Below are positions 1-7,756 of a DNA stretch of 46,492 bases, piece by piece. The stretch is from Defluviitaleaceae bacterium. Its GTDB lineage: Bacteria > Bacillota > Clostridia > Lachnospirales > WRAX01. Numbering within the stretch: position 1 is the stretch's first letter; every line of letters starts with the position of its first letter. Where the stretch lies: positions 1 to 46,492 of the forward strand of contig WRBK01000015.1 in NCBI GenBank assembly GCA_009784575.1, written 5' to 3'. The notes beneath the pieces are model-generated. The model worked only from the letters and a program-made list of their open reading frames with translations. It was not told where the DNA came from and made no database searches. A program made the translations under genes and the position numbers.

Positions 1-2
1 AA

Positions 3-1181
3 CTAGAGCGCATGATAGCTAGCACCAATGCAAAATTTAGAGAAATGCACAGAATGGCACAGGAGATAGATGGTAGATATGCAAGACGGATGGAAGAGAT
101 GAAGTGGAGGATAAATGCTTATACAAAGAAAATGGAGGCTATTAGAGATGGGTTTAGTATGGGATTTTTGTCGTTAGCAGGCGACATGGATTCCGGTTCA
201 GCATCAGCTATGCCCCCAGGATTAACAAGTCCGTCAAGCACCAACCATCAAGATTTATGGGATTATATCATGGCTCTAGCTGAAATTAGCAAGCTATCAT
301 ATAGTATGAACCCTAATGTTGCAACAGAGCTACAAAGAGCGTTAAATTCCATACCTAATATTGCAGACCGCACCGCGATATTGAATATAATGATTGATGC
401 ACCGATAGTGAATCAAAACCTAATATTTGCTGTTGCAAATCAATTGAACATTAATGCTATATCGGGGGCAAGCGGTGTCTTCCAAAGACCCAATATAACT
501 AACGGTTTCCAACCAACAATTGTATTTTGTCCAGAGGCAGATAGAGCTAATCCTCGCGGAAGTTTCTATACTTTTTTCCACGAAGTAGGTCATTTAGTGG
601 ATTGGGTGTTTAGTGACCCCAGAGACCCTAGTGGCGATGACATGCTAACTAGGGGAAGCGTGTTTGGAGGAAGGCTTTATGGTGCTTTAACAAAGGATGT
701 TAGTGAAGGCTTGCACAATATAGCTAATGGATTACCAAGGCCACCTGGTGTAACTCAGGACATGATCGATAGGTCGGTTAATAATATTATTAATGGGATT
801 TCAGTAGAAGGATTATCATTTCTTTCACTTGAGCAACAATTTCAGTCTCAATTAGAAGAAGTTGCGAACATAGTACTGAGACCTCTAAATGACACTCAAA
901 CCCAAGTCAACATGGTAGTTCCTGGCAGTGCTTTCGGGTCTATAACATTAAATGTAGTGCGTGGCAATTGGGCGCATACTACTCACGGCTATCATTACCA
1001 TAATGACAACAAAGAAACGCCTACATACCGCCAAGCCAGCGAATTCTTCGCAAACTACTTTGCATCAACATCACTTGGTAACCAAGCAATGCTAGACAAT
1101 AAAGAGCAATTCTTGCCAAATGCAACAGAGTTTATGAGACAAGAAATAATACCATACTTGGAATCAAGGATGGGAGGTTAA
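3..1181 (+). CDS. zincin metalloprotease, effector/toxin-like (5' end outside window)
   Basis: The frame is open to the left edge (codons from base 3) and no ribosome binding site precedes the ATG at 12, so the true start is probably upstream; numbering here is from that ATG (389 residues). Residues 1-50 are charged and helical. HEVGH (190-194) followed by LVDW is a gluzincin zinc site, and SEFFANYFA (Glu344) fits the third ligand. The HExGHxVD plus EFFA arrangement is that of the anthrax lethal-factor-like (M34) peptidases, which also occur as C-terminal toxin domains of large Gram-positive effectors. From this I infer the toxic tip of a secreted effector. The lipoprotein gene starts one base after the stop and could be its immunity protein. 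The zinc site is visible; the family assignment is from motifs; toxicity is inference. It could instead be a housekeeping secreted protease. Confidence 0.6.
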   Translation, partial: LERMIASTNAKFREMHRMAQEIDGRYARRMEEMKWRINAYTKKMEAIRDGFSMGFLSLAGDMDSGSASAMPPGLTSPSSTNHQDLWDYIMALAEISKLSYSMNPNVATELQRALNSIPNIADRTAILNIMIDAPIVNQNLIFAVANQLNINAISGASGVFQRPNITNGFQPTIVFCPEADRANPRGSFYTFFHEVGHLVDWVFSDPRDPSGDDMLTRGSVFGGRLYGALTKDVSEGLHNIANGLPRPPGVTQDMIDRSVNNIINGISVEGLSFLSLEQQFQSQLEEVANIVLRPLNDTQTQVNMVVPGSAFGSITLNVVRGNWAHTTHGYHYHNDNKETPTYRQASEFFANYFASTSLGNQAMLDNKEQFLPNATEFMRQEIIPYLESRMGG

Positions 1182-1182
1182 G

Positions 1183-1869
1183 ATGAAGATGACACTACGA
1201 ATATCAACTGTTTTATTATCGCTATTATTTATGATTGGATGTATACAAGAAGGAGATGGAAGAATGACAACTAATAATAATGCTATGACCGAAGAGGAGA
1301 TGCAGTCGTTAAAGGACTGGTCTTTATATTGGAATAGGGAGGGCGGAGGAATAAATAATTTAGGCAATATGATGAATGTTGACTTCATCCCCGCCCCCAG
1401 AGATGTAAACCTACAGACTATAGAACGATTTGTGTTCACAGAAATAGCTGATTGGCAGGTTAATCGTGGTTTTATATTGGATAAAATGCATGATAGAACA
1501 TATTTTTGTGATAATTTTGCTTTTGGCTTTTTGACACTTGCACATTTTCGCTACCCCTCCGAATTCCAAGAACAAGACCTAACCCGCTTAATCCAAGCAA
1601 TAGAAGAATCAAATATGCTCAACTGGAATAGCCATTATCAAGGCAGGTCTCAGCCAACTAATATTGAAGGAGATCTTAGTCGTCACTGGACATTAGGTAT
1701 CCTTTTCTCTGACGGCACAATGTTCCGAAGCAGTGGCACAGGGATTGAGTTTCGTAACGACTTCTTCCCACCCCAGCACGAATGGCAAATCCTAACTGAC
1801 TTTATATCAGAGATAGGAGCAGAGGTGCAAGAACGTCACCATGCAGAACAGGGAGCGCAGAACGAATAG
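1183..1869 (+). CDS. putative lipoprotein, possible immunity partner of the upstream zincin
   Basis: This 228-residue protein has a lipoprotein signal: MKMTLR, then a hydrophobic run ending in MIGC (Cys20), so it is probably lipid-anchored outside the membrane. The start at 1183 is supported by GGGAGG just upstream inside the end of the preceding gene, which stops at 1181; the two are almost certainly co-translated. The C-terminal part contains HWTLGILFSDGT, then SGTG and a trailing helix. This resembles small Firmicutes proteins with a W-x-L-x-I-x-F-x-DGT pattern that I cannot name. No catalytic motif is seen. One gene behind a zincin toxin-like gene is a typical place for an immunity protein, and a surface lipoprotein could protect from an extracellular toxin. 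That role is inference only. Confidence 0.55.
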   Translation: MKMTLRISTVLLSLLFMIGCIQEGDGRMTTNNNAMTEEEMQSLKDWSLYWNREGGGINNLGNMMNVDFIPAPRDVNLQTIERFVFTEIADWQVNRGFILDKMHDRTYFCDNFAFGFLTLAHFRYPSEFQEQDLTRLIQAIEESNMLNWNSHYQGRSQPTNIEGDLSRHWTLGILFSDGTMFRSSGTGIEFRNDFFPPQHEWQILTDFISEIGAEVQERHHAEQGAQNE

Positions 1870-1925
1870 GTTCGGGCTATTCTAATTATTATAACTGAGG
1901 ATATAATAAAAAAGGAGATGAAGCT

Positions 1926-2381
1926 ATGCAATACAGCGAAAAGGTAATGGACTACTTTATGAACCCACGCAATATGGGCGAGATAGAAAATGCCGCTGGC
2001 GTAGGCACTGTAGGTAACGCTAAATGCGGCGATATTATGAAAATTTATCTGGATATTGATGACGATGGCATAGTGCAAGATGCAAAATTTAAGACTTTTG
2101 GCTGCGGTGCGGCTGTAGCTACGTCTTCTATTGCTACGGAGCTTGTAAGAGGCAAAACCATACAAGAGGCGATGAAAGTAACCAACTCTGCTGTTACAGA
2201 AGCCTTGGATGGTCTTCCAGCCGTAAAGGTGCATTGTTCTTTGCTAGCAGAAGAGGCGATACATGCTGCTCTTTGGGATTATAGCCAAAAGAAGGGTATA
2301 GCCATAGAGGGTTTGCAAGAGCCAAGTGATGATGACCACTCTCATGACCATCATCATGATATTGATGAGGATGATGAGTAA
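1926..2381 (+). CDS. nifU: NifU/IscU-type iron-sulfur cluster scaffold
   Basis: This is a 151-residue U-type scaffold on which Fe-S clusters are assembled from cysteine desulfurase sulfur before transfer to target proteins in the cytosol. It starts MQYSEKVMDYFMNPRN and continues with GNAKCGD (first ligand Cys with Asp), KTFGCGAAVATSS (second Cys) and VKVHCSLLAEEAI (third Cys), the three-cysteine pattern of the family. The C-terminal 20 residues are an Asp/His-rich tail (about 8 His, many acidic residues), possibly a metal-binding appendage. AAGGAGATGAAGCT supplies a ribosome binding site for the ATG at 1926. No cysteine desulfurase gene lies nearby, whereas in related bacteria nifS or iscS is often adjacent. 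A strong terminator follows, so it is a short unit. The symbol could equally be iscU. Confidence 0.9.
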   Translation: MQYSEKVMDYFMNPRNMGEIENAAGVGTVGNAKCGDIMKIYLDIDDDGIVQDAKFKTFGCGAAVATSSIATELVRGKTIQEAMKVTNSAVTEALDGLPAVKVHCSLLAEEAIHAALWDYSQKKGIAIEGLQEPSDDDHSHDHHHDIDEDDE

Positions 2382-2395
2382 ATATTACTCATAGA

Positions 2396-2419
2396 GGCGA
2401 CCGCTGGTCGCCTTTTTTT
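2396..2419 (+). terminator. Rho-independent terminator after the nifU-type gene
   Basis: A perfect 7-bp stem (GGCGACC at 2396-2402 with GGTCGCC at 2406-2412), a 3-base loop and seven T (2413-2419). Confidence 0.9.
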
Positions 2420-2495
2420 ATGCATAATTGCCACTGACATACTCGGTCTCTAATGGCAATTTTTCACAAAGTTGTGCAAACAGCCCAATTCGTAC

Positions 2496-2525
2496 TTGAT
2501 TTTCCGTTTTAAAATATGCTATACT
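2496..2525 (+). promoter_or_regulatory. sigma-A type promoter of the ABC exporter operon
   Basis: TTGATT (2496-2501), an 18-base spacer and TATACT (2520-2525), 38 bases before the ATG of the ATPase gene, which has AAGGAGG as its ribosome binding site. Confidence 0.6.
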
Positions 2526-2562
2526 ACAAATCCGCTTCAAATAATCAATTAAGGAGGTATAT

Positions 2563-3498
2563 ATGTCACAAGCAAACTCTATCATACAGGTAAAAAACTT
2601 TGTCAAGCGATATGGGGATTTTGAAGCTGTGAAAAATATCAGCTTTGATGTAGAAAAGGGTAGCATCTTTGCTTTTCTAGGACCAAATGGCGCAGGCAAA
2701 AGCACCACAATAAATACCCTTTGTACCATATTTGAAAAAACATCTGGCGAGCTAATTATTGACAACAAGGACGTTAGCCGTGAGAAAAATGCTGTACGCC
2801 AAACCATTGGTGTAGTTTTTCAAGAAAACACATTGGACAAAAAGATGACGGTAGAAGAAAATCTAAAAATGCATTGTGTGTTCTATAAAGTTCCAAAAAG
2901 CGAGGTAAATGAGCGTATAGACTTTGTGCTAAAACTCGTGGAGCTATCAGATTGGCGCAAAAAATCTGTTAGCACGCTGTCTGGCGGCATGATGCGCCGC
3001 GTTGAGATAGCACGTGGGCTTATGCATTATCCAAAAGTGTTATTCCTCGATGAGCCGACAACAGGGCTAGACCCACAAACCCGTAGCCATGTGTGGGAAT
3101 ATGTGCTAAAGTTGCAAAAAGAAAAAGATATCACAATTTTTCTGACCACGCACTATATGGATGAAGCAGAACATGCGGATGATGTGGCCATAATGGACCA
3201 TGGCAAAATAATAGCGCACGACACACCATTTGGACTAAAAAAGCAATATACCAAAGACAGGGCATATGTCACTACAACAGATGCCGCAAAATTCGAGGGT
3301 CTTCTTAAACAACAAAGTATAAATTTTGAGACACGGGAGAAATACCATCGCGTGGATGTGGACGACAATTCAAAATTCCTTCATGTTTTGGCAGAATGCC
3401 GCGAAAGCATAACGGATATGGAGCTGCGCAAAGGAACACTAAATGACGTGTTCTTGGATATCACTGGCAGAGAAATAAGACAAGGAGGTGGCGCGTAA
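2563..3498 (+). CDS. ABC-2 type exporter, ATP-binding subunit (DrrA/NodI-like)
   Basis: A 311-residue ATPase that powers export by the membrane subunit encoded next. Visible motifs: Walker A GPNGAGKST (40-48), Q-loop VVFQENTLD (85-92), signature LSGGM (139-143), Walker B VLFLDEP (159-165) followed by TTGLDPQTR, and the H-loop His197 in LTTHYMDEAE. The DrrA/NodI family type is indicated by the LDPQTR D-loop and by the C-terminal extension of about 100 residues. The gene has AAGGAGG before its ATG and its own promoter, and its TAA overlaps the ATG of the permease by one base (TAATG), so the subunits are translationally coupled. Substrate is unknown; drugs, lipids or peptides are typical of the family. 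No regulator is adjacent. Confidence 0.93.
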   Translation: MSQANSIIQVKNFVKRYGDFEAVKNISFDVEKGSIFAFLGPNGAGKSTTINTLCTIFEKTSGELIIDNKDVSREKNAVRQTIGVVFQENTLDKKMTVEENLKMHCVFYKVPKSEVNERIDFVLKLVELSDWRKKSVSTLSGGMMRRVEIARGLMHYPKVLFLDEPTTGLDPQTRSHVWEYVLKLQKEKDITIFLTTHYMDEAEHADDVAIMDHGKIIAHDTPFGLKKQYTKDRAYVTTTDAAKFEGLLKQQSINFETREKYHRVDVDDNSKFLHVLAECRESITDMELRKGTLNDVFLDITGREIRQGGGA

Positions 3499-4331
3499 TG
3501 AAAGTCGTAGGAGCTCTATGGGTACGCAATATAATCGCTTTTTGGCGCAACAAGCCTGCGTTAATAGCTAATCTGGTCATCCCATTTTTCTTTGTTTACG
3601 TTTTTAGCAGCATTTTCCAAGGCGCAGAAGTGCTGATGATAGCAGGTATTATCATAGCCACCGTTTTTGACTCTAGCTTGCGCATATCCTCAAAAACCAT
3701 AGATGACATGACCAGCGGCTTTATGAAAGAGGTGCTTGTGTCGCCTATACCGCGCATAACTATAGCTGTGGGGCAATTCTTATCATCTGCCACTGTAGGC
3801 ACATTACAGGGGCTGCTGATTTACATTGTAGGCATGATCATCTTCCCAGAAGTGCGACCAGATTCCGCCCTCACAGCCATCTTGGCCATTGCCGCCATGA
3901 TTTTTGTAGGGCTAATCTTCGCTGGCTTTGGCTTGCTAATAGCTTCCAAAGCTAAGGATATGCAGACCTTCCAAGCCGTTTCAATGGCAATCACCATGCC
4001 CATGACCTTTATCTCTGGCGCGTACATCCCACTTTCACAATTGCCAGAGCCGCTACATTGGGTGGGCCGCTTTAACCCTATGAGCTATGCAGTACACTTC
4101 TTTAGAGACATAGCCATAGCAAACCCCGACACATCAACAATCTGGGTACTAACAACAGAACAAGAAACCATCTTCACCTTTTGGGGAATGACCATCACAC
4201 CGCTGATATCCATATTTATTTTGGTGGCATTTGGCGTAATCTTCCTGATTTTATCAACCATAACCTTTACTCGTGTGGACTTCTCAAAGATGGCGCGGAA
4301 CAAAGAAGATGCGGTGGATATGTGGAGTTAA
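3498..4331 (+). CDS. ABC-2 type exporter, membrane permease (DrrB/NodJ-like)
   Basis: A 277-residue integral membrane protein with about six hydrophobic segments: roughly 22-40, 45-62, 100-120, 131-150, 160-180 and a last pair around 230-258. It belongs to the ABC-2 permease family and would form the export channel with the ATPase encoded upstream. The cytoplasmic motif MTSGFMKEVLVSPIPR (about 71-86) followed by an FLSSATVG segment is characteristic of DrrB/NodJ-type permeases. GGAGGTGGCG inside the end of the ATPase gene serves as ribosome binding site. The substrate cannot be read from sequence. A terminator follows immediately, closing a two-gene operon. Confidence 0.9.
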   Translation: MKVVGALWVRNIIAFWRNKPALIANLVIPFFFVYVFSSIFQGAEVLMIAGIIIATVFDSSLRISSKTIDDMTSGFMKEVLVSPIPRITIAVGQFLSSATVGTLQGLLIYIVGMIIFPEVRPDSALTAILAIAAMIFVGLIFAGFGLLIASKAKDMQTFQAVSMAITMPMTFISGAYIPLSQLPEPLHWVGRFNPMSYAVHFFRDIAIANPDTSTIWVLTTEQETIFTFWGMTITPLISIFILVAFGVIFLILSTITFTRVDFSKMARNKEDAVDMWS

Positions 4332-4349
4332 AGTAATTGACAATAATAT

Positions 4350-4377
4350 CGTAGGGGCGGCTCTTAGCCGCCTTTTT
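4350..4377 (+). terminator. Terminator that is also a copy of a dispersed palindromic repeat
   Basis: The stem GGCGGCT (4356-4362) pairs with AGCCGCC (4366-4372), followed by five T. The 23 bases at 4350-4372 match the reverse complement of the palindrome at 38376-38404 at 22 positions, so this terminator and that repeat share an origin. Confidence 0.8.
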
Positions 4378-4406
4378 AGTGCCTCTAATAATTTACTTGT
4401 AAAATC

Positions 4407-4436
4407 TTGAATTTAATGGCATAATGATAATATAGA
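4407..4436 (+). promoter_or_regulatory. possible promoter of the AAA ATPase gene
   Basis: TTGAAT (4407-4412) and TATAGA (4431-4436) with an 18-base spacer, placed 23 bases before the preferred ATG at 4460. Both boxes are imperfect. Confidence 0.35.
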
Positions 4437-4459
4437 CTGACCGCTAGGGAGTGTGTAAT

Positions 4460-5536
4460 ATGCATAAACAACTGACACTTAGCAACTTTCGTGGCTTCAA
4501 GAATTTTTCTATGGATTTAGCACCCGTTACGCTTATTGCGGGCAGGAATAACACGGGTAAAACATCTGTGCTTGAGGCTATATTTATGTTGTATCGCTAT
4601 GGACATACAGAAACACTGCGCAATCTCCCGATGATACGCGGATATGTTCCTACGAACTTTTCTGCGCAAAACTTATGGGAGCTTCTATTTTATGAAATGA
4701 ATCCAAACAATGTCCTTAAAGTTTCTCTTGACGATATGCTAATCATGGAGCTTCAAAAAAATGACAATGTTGCACAGACCAGAACTACAATGGAAAATGT
4801 GCTTAATCAGTTTGGAAACACGGGTCTTTCAATAACGAGCTATTTATTAGGATGCAAGTTCACTGACAAAGGAATTGTATCAGAGTTTGATTATTTTGTG
4901 GATGGTGAAGTAGGTAACCAAGGCATTAATGCAGTTGGCAGAAACTCTGCAAACATTCCTTATAGTTCAAAAGATTATCGGTCTGCCAACTATTTCGGTC
5001 CAAATGTACTTACCGCTGATATGGAAGTAGCAAATTGGTTTGAAAAGCTTTCGCTTAACAATAGAAAAAAAGACCTCGTAAAGTTTTTGCAGATAATTGA
5101 CAGTGATATTGTCGAAATAGAGAACCTTGGAGCTGTGCCGCAATTCTATATCACCAACAAAGCAGGAACAAAATTGCCACTAGTAGTGATGGGTGATGGC
5201 ATTAGAAAAGTAATGCATGTAGCATCATATTTGTTTGCAGGCATAGAAAAACCATTGCTGTTGGATGAAGTAGAAAATGGCTTGCATCACTCCCTACACG
5301 CCAAGTTCTGGGAGCTTATTTCTGCGCTTGCAAAACAAGAAAATCGCCAAATAATAGCTACAACCCATAGCGACGAATGCATAGAGGGCGCGCTGGATGG
5401 CGTAAAGGCGGCAGGGCTGCAAGACCGATTTGCCTATGTGCGACTTGATAGAACTGATGATGGACAGGTTGTGGCTAAGAAATTTGATGCCGAAAAGCTA
5501 GAACGCTTTCTTGAAAAAGATAGGGAGGTCAGATAG
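4460..5536 (+). CDS. AAA (SMC/OLD-like) ATPase, first gene of an AAA + TOPRIM pair
   Basis: A 358-residue ABC/SMC-superfamily ATPase. It opens LTLSNFRGFKNFSMDLAPVT, the usual first strand of AAA_15/AAA_21 proteins, then Walker A GRNNTGKTS (28-36). Near the C-terminus are PLLLDEVENGLHHSLH (Walker B, 265-280) and IIATTHSDEC (H-loop), typical of the RecF/OLD/AbiEii-like group. The ATG at 4460 is chosen over the in-frame GTG at 4451 because TAGGGAG (4445-4451) lies 8 bases before the ATG and overlaps the GTG. The next gene starts directly after the TAG (5534-5536) and encodes a TOPRIM-like protein. Known two-gene defence modules (OLD class 2/Gabija, PARIS) have this ATPase plus TOPRIM make-up. 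A defence role is inference, though the ATPase class is clear. Confidence 0.85.
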   Translation: MHKQLTLSNFRGFKNFSMDLAPVTLIAGRNNTGKTSVLEAIFMLYRYGHTETLRNLPMIRGYVPTNFSAQNLWELLFYEMNPNNVLKVSLDDMLIMELQKNDNVAQTRTTMENVLNQFGNTGLSITSYLLGCKFTDKGIVSEFDYFVDGEVGNQGINAVGRNSANIPYSSKDYRSANYFGPNVLTADMEVANWFEKLSLNNRKKDLVKFLQIIDSDIVEIENLGAVPQFYITNKAGTKLPLVVMGDGIRKVMHVASYLFAGIEKPLLLDEVENGLHHSLHAKFWELISALAKQENRQIIATTHSDECIEGALDGVKAAGLQDRFAYVRLDRTDDGQVVAKKFDAEKLERFLEKDREVR

Positions 5537-7669
5537 ATGGCAAAGCGCGAGGAAAATAAAGAGATTGACAAGCCACATCTGATTTTGTGTGAGGGGAAAG
5601 ATGAAGTGCTATTTGTTATTGAGCTTCTTTCTCGCCTTCGTAAAGACGAAGAAAAGTTCAACAATTTTCTGGCTCTTGATTTTGGTGGCAATGACGAGCT
5701 TGCAACTTACCTAAAAGAAGATTTGCCCGATGAAGTCGGCTTTAATATCGTTAAATCCATAATAATACTTCGTGATTCAGAAAAAGACGCAAATGCCGCA
5801 TCTATGCAAGTAATACAGCATCTAAAGAATGCCGGATTCCCTTGTCCTTCTAGGGCAAACAAAATAGCCGAAGGCGTTTTTAATAAAAAGGACGTAAAGG
5901 TTGCCTTCTCATTATTTCCAACACTTTCAGATGTTGTCGTATCTGGTACACTAGAAGACCTTTTTCTTGACAATCTTGCTAGAAAAGATGCGGCGCAATC
6001 ATTATGCGAAGTTGATGCATTTATAGATAAATTAAGAGCAAACGGCAAAAATTTTAAGCAGCCTCATAAATCAAGACTATATACATATTTTTCGATAGAA
6101 AATAAATTTGTATCAAAGTCACTTAATTTGGCAGCAAAAGCAAATGCTTTCAACTTCAACTGCGAACCAATGAATAACCTAAAGCAACTAATGCTTAACA
6201 TACAACAGGAGGGACAACAAATGGCAGTTCTAGCAAATTGCAAACCAACAGATGTGTTTGCCTATTTTGAAAAGATATGCAGCATACCCCATGGCTCGCG
6301 CAATGAAAAGGCATTGAGCAACTATATTCGCGATTGGGCGAAAGGACTTGGTCTTGAGGTTATTCAAGATAATTTGCATAATCTCATCATTAAGAAGCCC
6401 GCCACGGCGGGCTATGAAAATGCTCCAACCGTTATTATTCAGGGGCATACAGACATGGTGTGTGAAAAAAATGGCGATGTGGAATTTGATTTCCTAACGC
6501 AACCGCTGGATATTTATATAGACGGCGACTATGTTAGGGCGCGTGGGACTACACTTGGCGCAGATAATGGCGTTGCGGTAGCTATGGGCATGGCTATTTT
6601 GGCGGATAATGCATTGAAGCATCCTGCGCTTGAAGTTGTGCTAACAAGCGTGGAGGAAGCAGGCATGGATGGCGCAAAGGGTATAGATACTTCTGTGCTA
6701 AAAGGTACGCGCTTTATCAATATCGATAGTGAAGACGAGGGTGTATTCTTGTCATCATGTGCGGGTGGTGCTACTGTGCGCATTTTCTTAGATTTGGCAT
6801 GGCAACCACTCCCTGCTGGAGATTTTGTTGCACAAAAGTTGTTTGTGGGCGGTTTAAAAGGCGGTCATAGCGGCATGGATATCGCTAAAGAGCGCGGAAA
6901 CTCCAATAGGCTCTTGGCACGCGCGCTAGATAGTTTGAAAACACCTTATCATCTTGGGCTTATAGATGGCGGCTCTAAGGATAATGCCATACCTCGCGAA
7001 GCTTTTGCGATAATTTATGTTGCGAAAGGTTATGTAGAGCAGGTCGCAAAAGAAGTTGCGGAGTTAGAAAAAGAATTTTCGGCAGAGCTAGCACATAGCG
7101 ATGCTGGTGTATTTGTAAGGCTTGAAGATACCGAGGCGACAGCACAAGTTTTCGATGATGATACAAAAGGGCGTGCGATATCACTTTTGCTTACCACGCC
7201 TTTTGGTGTAGACCACATGAGTGCTAGCTTAGCTGGCTTGGTGGAAACCTCAAACAACCTTGGTGTTGTGAAAACCGTGGATAACGAACTGCAAATCACC
7301 TGTGCTTGCCGTAGTTCTGTAGAAAGCCGCAAATGGGCATTATGTCGCCGTATCGCCATCATAGCAGAAGCATTTGGCGCAAGGTTCAGCGTATCCGAGG
7401 GCTATCCAGGCTGGACATATACCCCAAACAGTGAGCTACGTGATATTTTCACAAGCGTATATAAAAAGAAATATGGTGTAGATGCGCAGATATTGGCCAT
7501 ACATGCGGGCGTAGAATGCGGCATCTTTGCCGACAAAATGCCAGGGCTTGATATGATATCATTTGGCCCAAATATGCATGATGTTCATACGCCAGATGAA
7601 AGATTGTCTATCAGCAGTACACAAAATACATACGAATTTTTACTAGATGTGCTTGCATTTATGAAATAG
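5537..7669 (+). CDS. DUF3226 TOPRIM-like protein reading in frame into PepD (710-residue ORF)
   Basis: Residues 1-225 form a TOPRIM-like DUF3226 domain: LILCEGKDE (Glu19, the conserved first acidic residue), IIILRDSEKD (Asp80/Asp84, the DxD-like motif) and GTLEDLFL (Glu140). From residue 229 the protein is a complete M20C dipeptidase. The two parts are in one frame with no stop codon, yet AGGAGGG (6207-6213) stands 7 bases before ATG 6221, just where a separate pepD would start. The likely history is two adjacent genes whose first stop was lost. Both a 710-residue fusion and a free PepD may therefore be made. GGGAGG lies 8-9 bases before the ATG at 5537, which abuts the stop of the ATPase gene, so ATPase and TOPRIM are one operon. 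TOPRIM partners of AAA ATPases are usually nucleases; here that is inference. Confidence 0.75.
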   Translation: MAKREENKEIDKPHLILCEGKDEVLFVIELLSRLRKDEEKFNNFLALDFGGNDELATYLKEDLPDEVGFNIVKSIIILRDSEKDANAASMQVIQHLKNAGFPCPSRANKIAEGVFNKKDVKVAFSLFPTLSDVVVSGTLEDLFLDNLARKDAAQSLCEVDAFIDKLRANGKNFKQPHKSRLYTYFSIENKFVSKSLNLAAKANAFNFNCEPMNNLKQLMLNIQQEGQQMAVLANCKPTDVFAYFEKICSIPHGSRNEKALSNYIRDWAKGLGLEVIQDNLHNLIIKKPATAGYENAPTVIIQGHTDMVCEKNGDVEFDFLTQPLDIYIDGDYVRARGTTLGADNGVAVAMGMAILADNALKHPALEVVLTSVEEAGMDGAKGIDTSVLKGTRFINIDSEDEGVFLSSCAGGATVRIFLDLAWQPLPAGDFVAQKLFVGGLKGGHSGMDIAKERGNSNRLLARALDSLKTPYHLGLIDGGSKDNAIPREAFAIIYVAKGYVEQVAKEVAELEKEFSAELAHSDAGVFVRLEDTEATAQVFDDDTKGRAISLLLTTPFGVDHMSASLAGLVETSNNLGVVKTVDNELQITCACRSSVESRKWALCRRIAIIAEAFGARFSVSEGYPGWTYTPNSELRDIFTSVYKKKYGVDAQILAIHAGVECGIFADKMPGLDMISFGPNMHDVHTPDERLSISSTQNTYEFLLDVLAFMK
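6221..7669 (+). CDS. pepD: aminoacyl-histidine dipeptidase (Xaa-His dipeptidase, M20C), internal start
   Basis: This is the 482-residue product expected from the internal ATG at 6221, almost exactly the length of E. coli PepD (485). PepD is a cytosolic zinc peptidase that cleaves dipeptides such as carnosine-like Xaa-His. Visible motifs: GHTDMV (75-80, His/Asp metal ligands), TTLGADNGVAVAMGMAIL (bridging Asp), TSVEEAGMDGAKGID (catalytic and metal Glu), GGLKGGHSGMDI and, near the end, IHAGVECGIFADKMPGLDMISFGPNMHDVHTPDE. The start is decided by the AGGAGGG ribosome binding site 7 bases upstream. The same reading frame continues upstream into the DUF3226 domain without a stop, so a fused form is also possible. 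Confidence 0.85.
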   Translation: MAVLANCKPTDVFAYFEKICSIPHGSRNEKALSNYIRDWAKGLGLEVIQDNLHNLIIKKPATAGYENAPTVIIQGHTDMVCEKNGDVEFDFLTQPLDIYIDGDYVRARGTTLGADNGVAVAMGMAILADNALKHPALEVVLTSVEEAGMDGAKGIDTSVLKGTRFINIDSEDEGVFLSSCAGGATVRIFLDLAWQPLPAGDFVAQKLFVGGLKGGHSGMDIAKERGNSNRLLARALDSLKTPYHLGLIDGGSKDNAIPREAFAIIYVAKGYVEQVAKEVAELEKEFSAELAHSDAGVFVRLEDTEATAQVFDDDTKGRAISLLLTTPFGVDHMSASLAGLVETSNNLGVVKTVDNELQITCACRSSVESRKWALCRRIAIIAEAFGARFSVSEGYPGWTYTPNSELRDIFTSVYKKKYGVDAQILAIHAGVECGIFADKMPGLDMISFGPNMHDVHTPDERLSISSTQNTYEFLLDVLAFMK

Positions 7670-7671
7670 TG

Positions 7672-7700
7672 TTGCAAAGCGCGTGACGGCATGATAAAAT
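7672..7700 (+). promoter_or_regulatory. promoter of the 120-residue hypothetical gene
   Basis: TTGCAA (7672-7677), a 17-base spacer and TAAAAT (7695-7700). The layout and boxes closely resemble the rpsO promoter at 24092-24120. Confidence 0.6.
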
Positions 7701-7756
7701 ATCAGTAGATAATTGTAATCCACGTCAAGGCTACAAGATGCTAAAGGAGGGAAGTT

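Noticed and set aside
4451-4459. GTG start at 4451 for the AAA ATPase
   Set aside because: The GTG overlaps the TAGGGAG ribosome binding site; ATG 4460 has correct spacing.
5537-7669. Reassigned stop codon as the reason for the stop-less junctions
   Set aside because: TAA, TAG and TGA all end well-supported genes in this window (for example rpsO, spoIIGA and the ATGA overlaps), so the standard bacterial code applies.
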